A DNA stretch of 22,992 nucleotides from the NCBI GenBank assembly GCA_030639665.1, contig DAOWCC010000012.1, forward strand, positions 1 through 22,992. The letters are read 5' to 3'. Positions 1-7,628 of the stretch are shown here, piece by piece. The position numbers were made by a program, and so were the translations under genes. How positions within the stretch are numbered: position 1 is the first letter of the stretch; every line of letters starts with the position of its first letter. The stretch comes from Elusimicrobiota bacterium. GTDB lineage: Bacteria; Elusimicrobiota; Elusimicrobia; Elusimicrobiales; UBA9959. Under the pieces are notes generated by a model. That model saw only the letters and a list, made by a program, of their open reading frames with translations, searched no databases and was not told the origin of the DNA.

Positions 1-1
1 G

Positions 2-340
2 ATGTACAATTTTTTCCTTAAAAGAGGAGAACTCTATATCATCGAGATTAAGGATAAAAAGGAACACTGGAAAGCGGTAGGCGACGCGGCACTTACGCCC
101 GATACGGTCCCGATTGCAATCGGATTGCCGGAATATCGTAACCGGGGATACGGAAAGCGAGCGCTCAAACTCATCATTACGCGGGCCAAACAATTGGGTT
201 GGAATAAACTCAGGACCAAGGGAATCTGGACCAATAATCCGCGCTCTCGCAAAACCTTTGAATCAGTGGGGTTCAAGTTGGTTAAAACCGGTCCGGATAA
301 TGAAAACCGGGAAAGCTGGTTTCACGAATTAGAGCTGTAA
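2..340 (+). CDS. GNAT-family N-acetyltransferase, probably cut by the window edge
   Basis: The 112 residues carry the acetyl-CoA binding motif of GNAT enzymes, RNRGYGKRAL (about residues 46-55, the R-x-x-G-x-G pattern), and the usual C-terminal NPRSRKTFESVGF segment (about 79-91). GNAT enzymes move an acetyl group from acetyl-CoA to an amine; the substrate cannot be read here. The family is normally 140-180 residues, and the first beta strands are missing. The ATG at base 2 is therefore probably internal, with the true start lying left of the window. It is convergent with the LuxC/PaaK gene, and the 303-bp gap between them holds a long hairpin. Its wording (many CCG, CGG and GTC codons) looks less AT-biased than its neighbours, which could hint at a different origin, but I did not compute this. 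Confidence 0.75.
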   Translation: MYNFFLKRGELYIIEIKDKKEHWKAVGDAALTPDTVPIAIGLPEYRNRGYGKRALKLIITRAKQLGWNKLRTKGIWTNNPRSRKTFESVGFKLVKTGPDNENRESWFHELEL

Positions 341-642
341 GCGGAAAGATAATCCACTCTAACGACCTTAATTACTCAAAACAATATATCAAATTGTATC
401 AGGGTTTTCCTTATGAGAGGGCAATTCGGCTGTACCTTGATTAGGGTTGGGCGGGATATTTTCTTTTTTAAAAATATAAAACGGAGCGTTAAATGAAGCG
501 GCGATTATACTTGCCAGCAAGACCGTTCGGAGGCCGACTTGTACATTCAGGAGGCCGAGAGACGGAAGGGCGACCTCTAGAAGACCCTGGTCTTGAGGGT
601 AAGTATAATTGACGCTTACTCCTACCTACCAAACGCTCCGTT
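341..642. other. Convergent intergenic region
   Basis: No gene is seen. Bases 341-468 are plain AT-rich sequence without clear signals. From 469 onward the gap is filled by the long hairpin element described separately. No simple stem plus T-tract terminator is seen for the left gene, so the long hairpin may serve that role. Confidence 0.6.
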
Positions 643-653
643 TTATATTTTTA
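469..653. repeat. 185-bp MITE-like element or structured RNA: long imperfect hairpin with 22-bp terminal inverted repeats
   Basis: The outer arms 469-490 and 632-653 are perfect reverse complements over 22 bp. A second pair of arms, 496-524 and 589-617, are equal in length (29 bases) and complementary apart from five positions, two of which would be G-U pairs in RNA. The 64-base apex contains the direct repeat GGAGGCCGA at 529-537 and 550-558, and a small stem 551-557/571-577 with one mismatch. There is no open reading frame of note. No target duplication is visible at the ends. The right arm overlaps the last codons and stop of the minus-strand LuxC/PaaK gene. It could be a non-autonomous mobile element, a bidirectional terminator for the two convergent genes, or a small structured RNA. 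Confidence 0.75.
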
Positions 654-3294
654 TGCGCTTGTCTATTACTCTTTTGATTTTCCCCGTTCTCAACACTTTT
701 TCAATAAAGCCAGGTCCGAGCAATTCTATTTTAGGAGCGTCAAGCCATTTAAGATTAACGCTTTCTTTAAGGTCTTCGCAGTTTTTATAAACTTCTTGTC
801 TCAGCTTTTTGGAAATCTTATCAGCCTGTTTCAAATCTTTCTTATTTTTAACTTCAACCGCTATAGTCAGAATATCCTTATGCCCTTTTTTATCCATCAG
901 CAATTGAAAATTAAAACTGAGCTCTTTTATTTTTCCAACGGCGTTTTGAATATCGGAGACAAAAAGATGCGCTCCTCCGACATGAATCCTGTCATCGGAA
1001 CGGCCCAAAACCTCAAACAAAGGCTCGCGGCGGCCACAGGCGCAGGGCTTTAAAATCCATCGCCCCAAATCACCAAGGCGGAATCTTATTATGGGCATAT
1101 GCCTTTTGGTTAAACTTGTGATGACAAGCTCGCCTATCTCTCCCGGTTTAACGGGCTTGAGAGTTTCAGGGTCCACAAATTCCATATATTGGCTATTATC
1201 AAATATATGATGAAGGCCTTTTGAACATGATTGGCATTGAAAACCAATCACGCCCGCGTCGGCTGTCGCGAAACCCGCGGATTTGACTTCAACGCCGGGA
1301 AATATCTTTTGAAAAAACTTAATCATCTCATCGCCGACATATTCGCCGCCATAAAAAATCTTTTTTATATTCAGCTTAAACCGGCTTTTATTTTCATTCG
1401 CGTATTCGGCCAATTTAACAAGAAAAGACGGCAAACCTATAACCGCGGTTACCTTAAAATCCTGCAGATATTTGACTATATTTTCTATGGGCAGACTGCT
1501 GCCGACGGGAACAGATATCGCTTTTGTATAAGCTATGGCTTTTTCAACTGAAATCCAGCTGGACCATAAATTCCCGGCTATAAATAAATTGGCTATAACA
1601 TCATCGCCGTTTAAGCCTCCCGCTTCCATGGTATAAGCCAATGACTTAACCGTATGGTCGTATTCACGGGAATCATAAAAAATATATTTGGGACTTCCCG
1701 TCGAGCCGCCGCTGGCAAAATAAACGCCTCTCTGAACTTTGCTTGTCATCATAGCGGAGCTGTCGGGAGGAGTATTATCGTAAATATGGTTTTTTTCAAG
1801 AAAAGGCAATGCTCGAAAATCTTCCAGCGTTCTTATCTCACCGATATTTTTAAAGTGCTTTTTATAGAAAGGGCTTTCCTTTTTTACAAATCTAATCAAT
1901 TCGCTTATTCTTTCAAGCTGTGAAGGTTTGCCCTCTATGCCTATCCAATTTATCAAACTCATCATGGGATAAATGCCGTCATGAGGAGACCCTGTCACGC
2001 CTTCAAGCATACTGCCGAGCTTAACCACCCGCGCTATTCCTATATCATGAAAAGCGTCAACAACTTCTTTTCTATCGCAAAGATGTCCGCCGACTCCGAT
2101 GGTTTGTATATAGCCCGAATATTTCTTAACGCTTTTTTTAATATCATCCAATGAAGAAACTATCTTAAAATACATCACTCTGTTAAGCGGTGAAATTTTA
2201 TACTCGGATGATTTTTCATAAATAACGGTCCAGTCGGTTTTTGGAAAGGAACTTTTTATATCGGCGTTATTAAAAGCTTTATCCACTTTCGCCATTTGCC
2301 TCGCTTTTGTTATTTCAACTTTTTCATCCTCGGATAATGAGCCTTGCGGCATTTTTTTCTGATACGCTGAAAAAGCTGTTTCCGCCTCTCGAGAAAAACC
2401 TTCAATTATGCGTTTATGCTGCGCTTTATCCGGGCAAACAAAATAAAGCGTATGCATGGAAGAACAAGCGGATTGATCCCAAGAGCAAACATCTTTAGCC
2501 ACTTTCTCCGCTATCCCTTTATAACCCTCGTTTTTCCAGGAGTTTTCATAAACAATGGCCATACTGGTTTTCGGGCCGAAACCCATTACATTAACTCCGA
2601 TAGGCGCTATCCGGCGATATGAAAGAACAGCCTGCGCTCCGCCCCAGACAAAAACGGTATTTGTAAATTTTAAAATAGTCTCTTCCAAATTTGATTGTCC
2701 GCCCTTCCAATTAATCACGGCAACCGACTTTGCAAGCGTTCCTTTTTTATCACAGGACAGCAAAGCCTGCATAAAAATATTCGCGAAATTTGAGCCTGTG
2801 GATGAAATTTTTACGATATTGGCGTTTTTAGTCAGCATGCCCAAAATGAGCGAATCAATTATCCCCAAAAACACATTGCCCGCGCCAATATGCAAAGCAA
2901 CGCCTCTGGGCACCGCTTTTATAAGCCCGTCATAACTGCGTCTTTCAACGGCGGTTTCCAAGGCGTAAGGCAAAAAAAGTTCCAGATTCATTCTCTTGGA
3001 CAATTCTTGTTTGGAAAGTATTTCAGGAATGATATTAAGAGTTTCGACAATTACGGGCTCTGAAAAAGAAACCGCTTCTCTCAAATGTTCAAGCGCCAAT
3101 TTTCTGAACGCGGAATTTTTATCTTTAAAAATTTTTCCCGTCTCGGCAAGAACATTTATAATGTATTCCCTGGGAACATTTTTTAGCGCAGCCGCCCGCG
3201 TTTGAGATTGACGGCCCAAATCTTCAAGTTCTCCAGCCTGCCAGCTTTTCTTGTTTATCGCTTTCCCGAATAAATATGTGTCTTTTAGTTTCAC
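643..3294 (-). CDS. LuxC acyl-CoA reductase fused to PaaK-like adenylate-forming enzyme
   Basis: Residues about 50-440 match the LuxC fatty acyl reductase family, with GAGNVFLG and the WDQSACSS motif whose Cys277 is the likely thioester-forming nucleophile. Residues about 455-880 match phenylacetate-CoA ligase (PaaK) type enzymes. They show the adenylation loop ASGGSTGSPK (527-536), paired cysteines C687/C690 and C751/C753 as in the PaaK zinc site, the RFRLGDLG and GRSDD motifs, and the terminal GKIKRVIDKR. LuxC reduces an activated acyl group to an aldehyde with NADPH; the second half should activate a carboxylic acid as acyl-AMP and perhaps acyl-CoA. Together they suggest a one-chain acid-to-aldehyde reductase. 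Start is GTG at 3294, preceded by AAGGAGAT at good spacing. The last three codons and stop lie inside an inverted-repeat arm. The acid used is unknown. Confidence 0.9.
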   Translation of the reverse strand: MKLKDTYLFGKAINKKSWQAGELEDLGRQSQTRAAALKNVPREYIINVLAETGKIFKDKNSAFRKLALEHLREAVSFSEPVIVETLNIIPEILSKQELSKRMNLELFLPYALETAVERRSYDGLIKAVPRGVALHIGAGNVFLGIIDSLILGMLTKNANIVKISSTGSNFANIFMQALLSCDKKGTLAKSVAVINWKGGQSNLEETILKFTNTVFVWGGAQAVLSYRRIAPIGVNVMGFGPKTSMAIVYENSWKNEGYKGIAEKVAKDVCSWDQSACSSMHTLYFVCPDKAQHKRIIEGFSREAETAFSAYQKKMPQGSLSEDEKVEITKARQMAKVDKAFNNADIKSSFPKTDWTVIYEKSSEYKISPLNRVMYFKIVSSLDDIKKSVKKYSGYIQTIGVGGHLCDRKEVVDAFHDIGIARVVKLGSMLEGVTGSPHDGIYPMMSLINWIGIEGKPSQLERISELIRFVKKESPFYKKHFKNIGEIRTLEDFRALPFLEKNHIYDNTPPDSSAMMTSKVQRGVYFASGGSTGSPKYIFYDSREYDHTVKSLAYTMEAGGLNGDDVIANLFIAGNLWSSWISVEKAIAYTKAISVPVGSSLPIENIVKYLQDFKVTAVIGLPSFLVKLAEYANENKSRFKLNIKKIFYGGEYVGDEMIKFFQKIFPGVEVKSAGFATADAGVIGFQCQSCSKGLHHIFDNSQYMEFVDPETLKPVKPGEIGELVITSLTKRHMPIIRFRLGDLGRWILKPCACGRREPLFEVLGRSDDRIHVGGAHLFVSDIQNAVGKIKELSFNFQLLMDKKGHKDILTIAVEVKNKKDLKQADKISKKLRQEVYKNCEDLKESVNLKWLDAPKIELLGPGFIEKVLRTGKIKRVIDKRIKI

Positions 3295-3301
3295 CTGCTA
3301 T

Positions 3302-3309
3302 CTCCTTAA
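3302..3309 (-). promoter_or_regulatory. Ribosome binding site for LuxC/PaaK gene
   Basis: On the minus strand AAGGAGAT lies about seven bases before GTG. It supports the GTG start at 3294 over internal ATG codons. Confidence 0.7.
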
Positions 3310-3423
3310 CGACAATCTCAAAATCATTTGAATATTATTTACCATTTTACATTAAATCTAAAGATATATCGGAACCATTACACCGGCGCCAAACTGATTG
3401 CCCTTCCTTAGAGGAGGGTCCTG

Positions 3424-4326
3424 TTATTTCAACGCCATATTTAAAACTTTGATAAATAAAACCGAACCTATTAAAGTAATCAAGCCCGCTCCCGCGTAAT
3501 GAACCGCTAAAATACTTTTTTTCCTTTTCTTGGAAACGGTAAAATAACTTATTTTCTTCCTTGCGATAATATATACCGCGCCGATTGTTGACAATGTCAC
3601 CGACATGCCCAAAGCCATAAAAAAAATGCTCGCAATGCCTATAAAAAGCATTTGCTTTGCCATAGCGTAAAATAAAATCAATAAAGCTCCCGTGCAGGGA
3701 ATAAGGCCGATACTTAAAGCGAGAAGCCACTGTGATTTATTGGCCTTGGCATTTTTATTTATGCTTTCAGAGACCTGTTTTTTGGAACTCTTATATGTCT
3801 GCCATAATAAGAAAAATCCCATAACCATTATGGCGCCATAACTGATTAAAGTAAGAATCAGCATTTCCCCCGAAGCTGAAGACATAAAGATATATTTAGC
3901 TATATTTTTAACCGATAAAACCAAAACAATAGCGGAAAGGCCGTGCGTGAAAGCTATTAAAAAACCCATTATTATCGCGCTTGGCCACTTGGCATCATAA
4001 GCCGTAAAATAGGACAAAATAATAAGCTTACCGTGACCGGGGCCTATAGAATGAAGTATTCCATATAAGAATGCCAAACCAAAAACAAACCAAACAATAA
4101 AAGGCTTATCTCCTTTTTTGATTTCATTTAAATAATGAGTGATTTTTTGATTTATGATTTTTTGAGTTTTTAGAAATTTAAACCAAATAATACTGGTTAT
4201 TGAAGGCGCTGAAACACTTTCCCGCGATTCTTCGGATGCAGAGTTTGAAAAAGGAGAAGCCTCGGTTTGAAGGGATATGCCTGCTATTGAAAACAATAAA
4301 AATATTGAAATTAAGGCTTTCTGCAT
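3424..4326 (-). CDS. NicO-family divalent metal permease (ZevB/RcnA-like)
   Basis: This 300-residue membrane protein has an N-terminal hydrophobic segment (3-20), a soluble loop, and about six membrane segments (roughly 76-95, 117-139, 155-176, 202-224, 228-255, 276-297). The family motif HSIGPGHGK (92-100) supplies His92 and His98; His128 in the next helix and GLIPCTGA (207-214) are also typical. NicO proteins move nickel, cobalt or zinc across the inner membrane. The gene overlaps the upstream DUF1007 gene by 16 bases, so the two are probably translationally coupled. DUF1007-NicO pairs include the ZevAB zinc uptake system of Haemophilus. Metal and direction cannot be fixed from sequence. 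No strong Shine-Dalgarno is seen, in keeping with coupling. Confidence 0.85.
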   Translation of the reverse strand: MQKALISIFLLFSIAGISLQTEASPFSNSASEESRESVSAPSITSIIWFKFLKTQKIINQKITHYLNEIKKGDKPFIVWFVFGLAFLYGILHSIGPGHGKLIILSYFTAYDAKWPSAIIMGFLIAFTHGLSAIVLVLSVKNIAKYIFMSSASGEMLILTLISYGAIMVMGFFLLWQTYKSSKKQVSESINKNAKANKSQWLLALSIGLIPCTGALLILFYAMAKQMLFIGIASIFFMALGMSVTLSTIGAVYIIARKKISYFTVSKKRKKSILAVHYAGAGLITLIGSVLFIKVLNMALK

Positions 4327-4901
4327 AATCTTATGGTTTTCGGATTAACCAATCCAAAATAGGTGGGATGTTTTTTATCTTCAAAAATATAATAAGGACA
4401 TTCCCCTTCTTTAATCCCTTGGGCATAAAAAGGGTCTTGGGCATAGAAAATATCCGCGTAATACTCCGAGTCATAAATACCCAAATCCACTTTATGCTTA
4501 AAAGGGTCAAGAGGTTTTGATAGTTTTATGGTAAAAACATAGATAACTTTTTCATCAACAATCTCCGCGCTAAAAGAGGAAAGAGTCATTGATAAGGGAA
4601 ATTCCTTGCCGTCCACAAAAACATTGGTATAAAATCCATAATTTTTGAGATTTAAAAAATAGGAATTCTTCACACTTAAGGTTTCTTCCTTATCAAATTT
4701 TTTATCTTTATTTTTATCATTCGCTTCGATAACTGCCAAGCTGAACATATCGTCAAATTCCCAAACTTCGGTAATCGCCGTTACCTGCTTTTTGTCATTA
4801 AGATGAATTTTAACGGAAGCGTCAATCCATACATGGGGATGAGCATAAAGCGATACGGGAGATAAAAGAATTAAAAAAAGGATAATTGCTTTTGTATTCA
4901 T
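4311..4901 (-). CDS. DUF1007 periplasmic protein, ZevA-like partner of the NicO permease
   Basis: A signal peptide (residues 1-20, ending SLYA) is followed directly by HPHVWID (21-27), the hallmark start of mature DUF1007 proteins; its histidines probably bind metal. Residues 62-73 read DKNKDKKFDKEE, a good EF-hand-like loop (D62, N64, D66, D70, E73). At 196 residues the length is normal for the family. The protein should sit in the periplasm and hand a divalent metal to the permease encoded by the overlapping next gene. It starts 101 bases after the luxE stop without a clear ribosome binding site. Its place between luxE and luxC homologues is unusual. Confidence 0.85.
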   Translation of the reverse strand: MNTKAIILFLILLSPVSLYAHPHVWIDASVKIHLNDKKQVTAITEVWEFDDMFSLAVIEANDKNKDKKFDKEETLSVKNSYFLNLKNYGFYTNVFVDGKEFPLSMTLSSFSAEIVDEKVIYVFTIKLSKPLDPFKHKVDLGIYDSEYYADIFYAQDPFYAQGIKEGECPYYIFEDKKHPTYFGLVNPKTIRLCRKP

Positions 4902-5002
4902 TTTTATAATTTTTGTTTTTTGCTTCCCGTTGTTTCTTGAACACTGATGGGTGTCCGTAGTAAAACTTTGTTAGCCCAGTCCACTCTCAACTCTAAACTG
5001 TT

Positions 5003-6166
5003 TTATAGCATTATGGAAGCGCTTATGGCGCAGCCTTTAAGTTTTTTAACTCCCGCGCGTCCGCCTATAAAAAGCACAGGGCCTTTAATGCCGCAAGAGC
5101 ATTTTTTTTCAACTCTGCCGAAATCGGTTGAAAGAATTGAAATTGAAGGATAGCTTGTGAGATAAGGTGTTATAAATTGCAATAAGCCGGATTTGCCGTA
5201 GCCAAGCGGCTTTAGAGTGGCGGGATCCCTGACTATGATTCTGCCATAATTCGGAATATGAAAATTACCCATCTTACAATCAACATAAGGCACGCCATGC
5301 TCAACCATACCGAATAAATCACGGACATTTTTCACGGGAATGGAAAGATTATCGGCCAGAATTTTCCTATAAACTTTTTTGTCTATGACTTCATCGCTTA
5401 ATGTTTTCCAGCCGCCGCCGGTAATTATGGTTGAGTTTTTATTAAGTTTGGCATAACGGCCGTATTTCTTTTTAAATTCTTCAGCTAATTTCAAAGCAAA
5501 AGCGGGAAAACCCAATATTCTTGTCCTCTCGCCAAGCTCTTCAAATTTTTTAAGCGCCGCGACACTGCCCTCTATGTCAAAATAAAAATCATTCTTCTTT
5601 TTATCCCATTTAAAGGCGTAAAATATTTCGCCCTTATCCGTTAAATCGGTGAGCAATTTATCCGTCCAGGCGGTGCCCAAATCTTTAGCTACGGCGGGGT
5701 CATAAGTAAAACAAATATAATTAAGCTTATGCTCCAAGTCCGTAAGACCAAGCCCTTCAAATACTTTCCATGCCATTCTTCTGACTCTTATAAGCGAATC
5801 TCTATCCAGAAGCATGCGGCTTTTTTGTCCCGTAGTGCCGCTGGAGGTAAGCTCAAGCACGATGCGGCTTTCCGGCAAAGTGGTCAATTCTCTCTCTTTA
5901 AAAGCGGCAACTGAAATAAATGGAATATTTAAAATATCAGCCTCGCTTTTGAGCGCGGCGGGCGAATATTTTTCCATACTATAAAAAGCTTTAAGAAATT
6001 TGGAATGCTTGAGCTGGCTGTTCATGGCCGAGCGCATAGCGCCGGTAAATAAAGCGGAAGCTTTCGCGCCAATTTCAAAAGGCGCGGATTCCAGCAATCT
6101 TTCGATATCCGATTTTATTTTAATCGGCTTAAAAAAAGCCGGAATATTATTTTTTTCTTTCTTCAT
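5003..6166 (-). CDS. LuxE-type acyl-protein synthetase
   Basis: The product matches the LuxE family (long-chain-fatty-acid-protein ligase). It has the ATP/AMP-binding motif LTSSGTTGQKS (about residues 106-116), ITGGGWK, DLFGMVEHG and the late CSCG segment. In luminous bacteria LuxE activates a fatty acid as acyl-AMP, takes it onto a cysteine near its C-terminus, and passes it to LuxC. The cysteine in KKLKGCAIS near the end is a candidate acyl acceptor. I chose ATG at 6166, which overlaps the upstream gene by 20 bases and gives 387 residues. An in-frame ATG at 6211 would add 15 residues and a 65-base overlap. Neither start has a strong ribosome binding site. With the LuxC/PaaK gene downstream it probably forms a fatty acid reductase complex; no LuxD or luciferase is seen. 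Confidence 0.87.
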   Translation of the reverse strand: MKKEKNNIPAFFKPIKIKSDIERLLESAPFEIGAKASALFTGAMRSAMNSQLKHSKFLKAFYSMEKYSPAALKSEADILNIPFISVAAFKERELTTLPESRIVLELTSSGTTGQKSRMLLDRDSLIRVRRMAWKVFEGLGLTDLEHKLNYICFTYDPAVAKDLGTAWTDKLLTDLTDKGEIFYAFKWDKKKNDFYFDIEGSVAALKKFEELGERTRILGFPAFALKLAEEFKKKYGRYAKLNKNSTIITGGGWKTLSDEVIDKKVYRKILADNLSIPVKNVRDLFGMVEHGVPYVDCKMGNFHIPNYGRIIVRDPATLKPLGYGKSGLLQFITPYLTSYPSISILSTDFGRVEKKCSCGIKGPVLFIGGRAGVKKLKGCAISASIML

Positions 6167-7352
6167 TTTCAAAAGCGGAACTGATATACATTTTTTCCCA
6201 TAATCTGACATATTCTTTAAGGAAATTTTTATAAAGGGAAGTTACTTTAACATTGCTTAAATCAAGAGCTTCAAAGGTTCTTGAAAAAACAACGCAGTCA
6301 TGACGCTTATCTCCCACTTTCTTGGCGCAAGGGAAATAACCGCTTGGAATATAACGCGCCATCATGGCCTTATATTGAAGCTCGGGTTCATAAGCGTCCA
6401 AAACAACTTCCACATAAGCCATATTCATATTATTGAGAACGCGCGAAACGCTTTCAAGAACCACATCCGCTTCTTCGGAAGTAGTCCCGCCGAGAATAAC
6501 GCTGTATTTGTCTTTATCGCTGTAAGTTAAATAAACCTCGGTTGATTGGTCGGGAGTTATAAACAAAAGGTTGGGTTCGTGAAAAGGCATAAAGATGCGT
6601 CTGAAAAAGCTTGTGCCTTTTGTTTTTGAGAAACGGTCTTTAATAAAATTGGGCGCTTTTATAATTTCAAACTCAAGAATTTTCTTCTTCTTATCTTCGG
6701 ATAAATCCTTTTTTATTTCTTTTATCTTCGGCTCTTCCAACTCTATTTGTTTTTGAACAAGCTGATAGAACGGTAAAATCTGCTTTATGATAACGGGGGT
6801 TTTTTTTCTCTTTGCCCAGACCTTCTCCGTGTAATAAGCGGTCAAACAATGCGTCTCGTTTTCATAAACCTTATGAGTATTGGGAAAAACACCCAATTTT
6901 AAAAAACCAAGGCTCGCGGTCAATCTTTGCGGCGCCACATTAGTGGTTCTTGTAGTCGCGTAAATAAGGTCCACAAGATTTCTTTTCTTGGTTATATTAT
7001 CAAGAGTGAGCTTCATCATTGTCTGAGCCAAATCATGCTCGCGATACTCTCTGGAAACCACCGCCCCAAAAGCTTTAGCCAATCGCCTCTTATCATCCAC
7101 CACATAAATAAGACTGGCTATTATTCTGGAATTTGTTTCCGCCACAAGCCAATAATATTGGTCATTTTCAATCGCGGCGCGCATCAAATCTTTGTCAATT
7201 ATAAGAGGAATGGAATAATTAACGCCATAAACCTCGGCATACATCATCTGTATCCTTCTCATATCGCTAATTTTAGCCAAACGAATTACTATATCCGGCT
7301 TGTCTTTTATTTTTATTATTTTTTCAGTTTTTTTAACGACGCCGTTTGGCAT
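6147..7352 (-). CDS. GNAT-fold acyltransferase with C-terminal second domain
   Basis: Residues about 20-180 form a GNAT domain: IRLAKISDMRRI at the start, VVSREYREHDLAQTMM (98-113) as a motif-A-like strand and helix, and the ASLGFLKLG segment (146-154). A charged linker (205-225) joins a second domain (about 245-385) with YIPSGYFPCAKK (334-345), which resembles the end of another GNAT fold, so this may be a tandem GNAT. The R/Q-x-x-G-x-G/A loop is poorly kept (REYREHDLA), so acyl-CoA binding could be altered. It is first in the minus-strand run and overlaps luxE, so it probably acts with it, perhaps as an acyl donor or acceptor step. ATG at 7352 follows AGAGGGAT on the minus strand. The substrate is unknown. 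Confidence 0.75.
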   Translation of the reverse strand: MPNGVVKKTEKIIKIKDKPDIVIRLAKISDMRRIQMMYAEVYGVNYSIPLIIDKDLMRAAIENDQYYWLVAETNSRIIASLIYVVDDKRRLAKAFGAVVSREYREHDLAQTMMKLTLDNITKKRNLVDLIYATTRTTNVAPQRLTASLGFLKLGVFPNTHKVYENETHCLTAYYTEKVWAKRKKTPVIIKQILPFYQLVQKQIELEEPKIKEIKKDLSEDKKKKILEFEIIKAPNFIKDRFSKTKGTSFFRRIFMPFHEPNLLFITPDQSTEVYLTYSDKDKYSVILGGTTSEEADVVLESVSRVLNNMNMAYVEVVLDAYEPELQYKAMMARYIPSGYFPCAKKVGDKRHDCVVFSRTFEALDLSNVKVTSLYKNFLKEYVRLWEKMYISSAFENEERKK

Positions 7353-7616
7353 TTATTATCCCTCTTGTCGCATAGCTCCTATGTCGCCACGATTACGCCT
7401 CGCTCCGAAATGAAAACTTCGCTCGGTGCTCCACAAGGGGAGGATATTCCCCCCATTTCATCGTCGCTCACTTTTCCGACATTTAGTCGAAACGCTCGCT
7501 GAACCCCCTTTAAAAAGGAGTTCCCATATATCACTCTATAAGCATGATTCTATCAAATTAAGGTATCCGTTTGATACAATATATCAAAGCTGTATAATGA
7601 CACTAAAACACATTCT
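7353..7616. other. Divergent intergenic region with repeat-like sequence
   Basis: This separates the minus-strand GNAT-lux-like run from the plus-strand lipoprotein. Bases 7360-7530 are GC-richer and repeat-like: ccctcttgtcgcatag (7360-7375) resembles the left part of the small element at 10661-10742. Near-palindromes lie at 7437-7454 (G-run against C-run) and 7501-7523 (gaacccccttt against a matching arm). Bases 7531-7616 are AT-rich and hold the lipoprotein promoter. No confident promoter was found for the minus-strand run. Confidence 0.5.
7571..7598 (+). promoter_or_regulatory. Sigma70-type promoter of the lipoprotein gene
   Basis: A -35 box TTGATA (7571-7576) and a perfect -10 TATAAT (7593-7598) are separated by 16 bases, placing transcription start near 7605, some 24 bases before ATG. 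TTGATA and TATCAA (7571-7587) form a 6-5-6 inverted repeat overlapping the -35 and spacer, which could be an operator. Confidence 0.65.
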
Positions 7617-7628
7617 ATGGAGTTAACA

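Noticed and set aside
3400..3423. Possible terminator after the NicO gene
   Set aside because: The stem ccctcc/ggaaggg needs a bulge and no T-run follows on the minus strand, so read-through into the LuxC/PaaK gene is more likely.
3347..3730. 127-codon minus-strand frame overlapping the NicO gene end
   Set aside because: It lies in another frame of a well-supported membrane protein gene and has no family features.
643..6166. A true bioluminescence (lux) operon
   Set aside because: No LuxA, LuxB or LuxD homologue is present in the window; only the aldehyde-forming part is seen.
7353..7616. CRISPR or tandem repeat array in the divergent gap
   Set aside because: The repeated-looking words differ in spacing and sequence; there is no regular repeat-spacer pattern.
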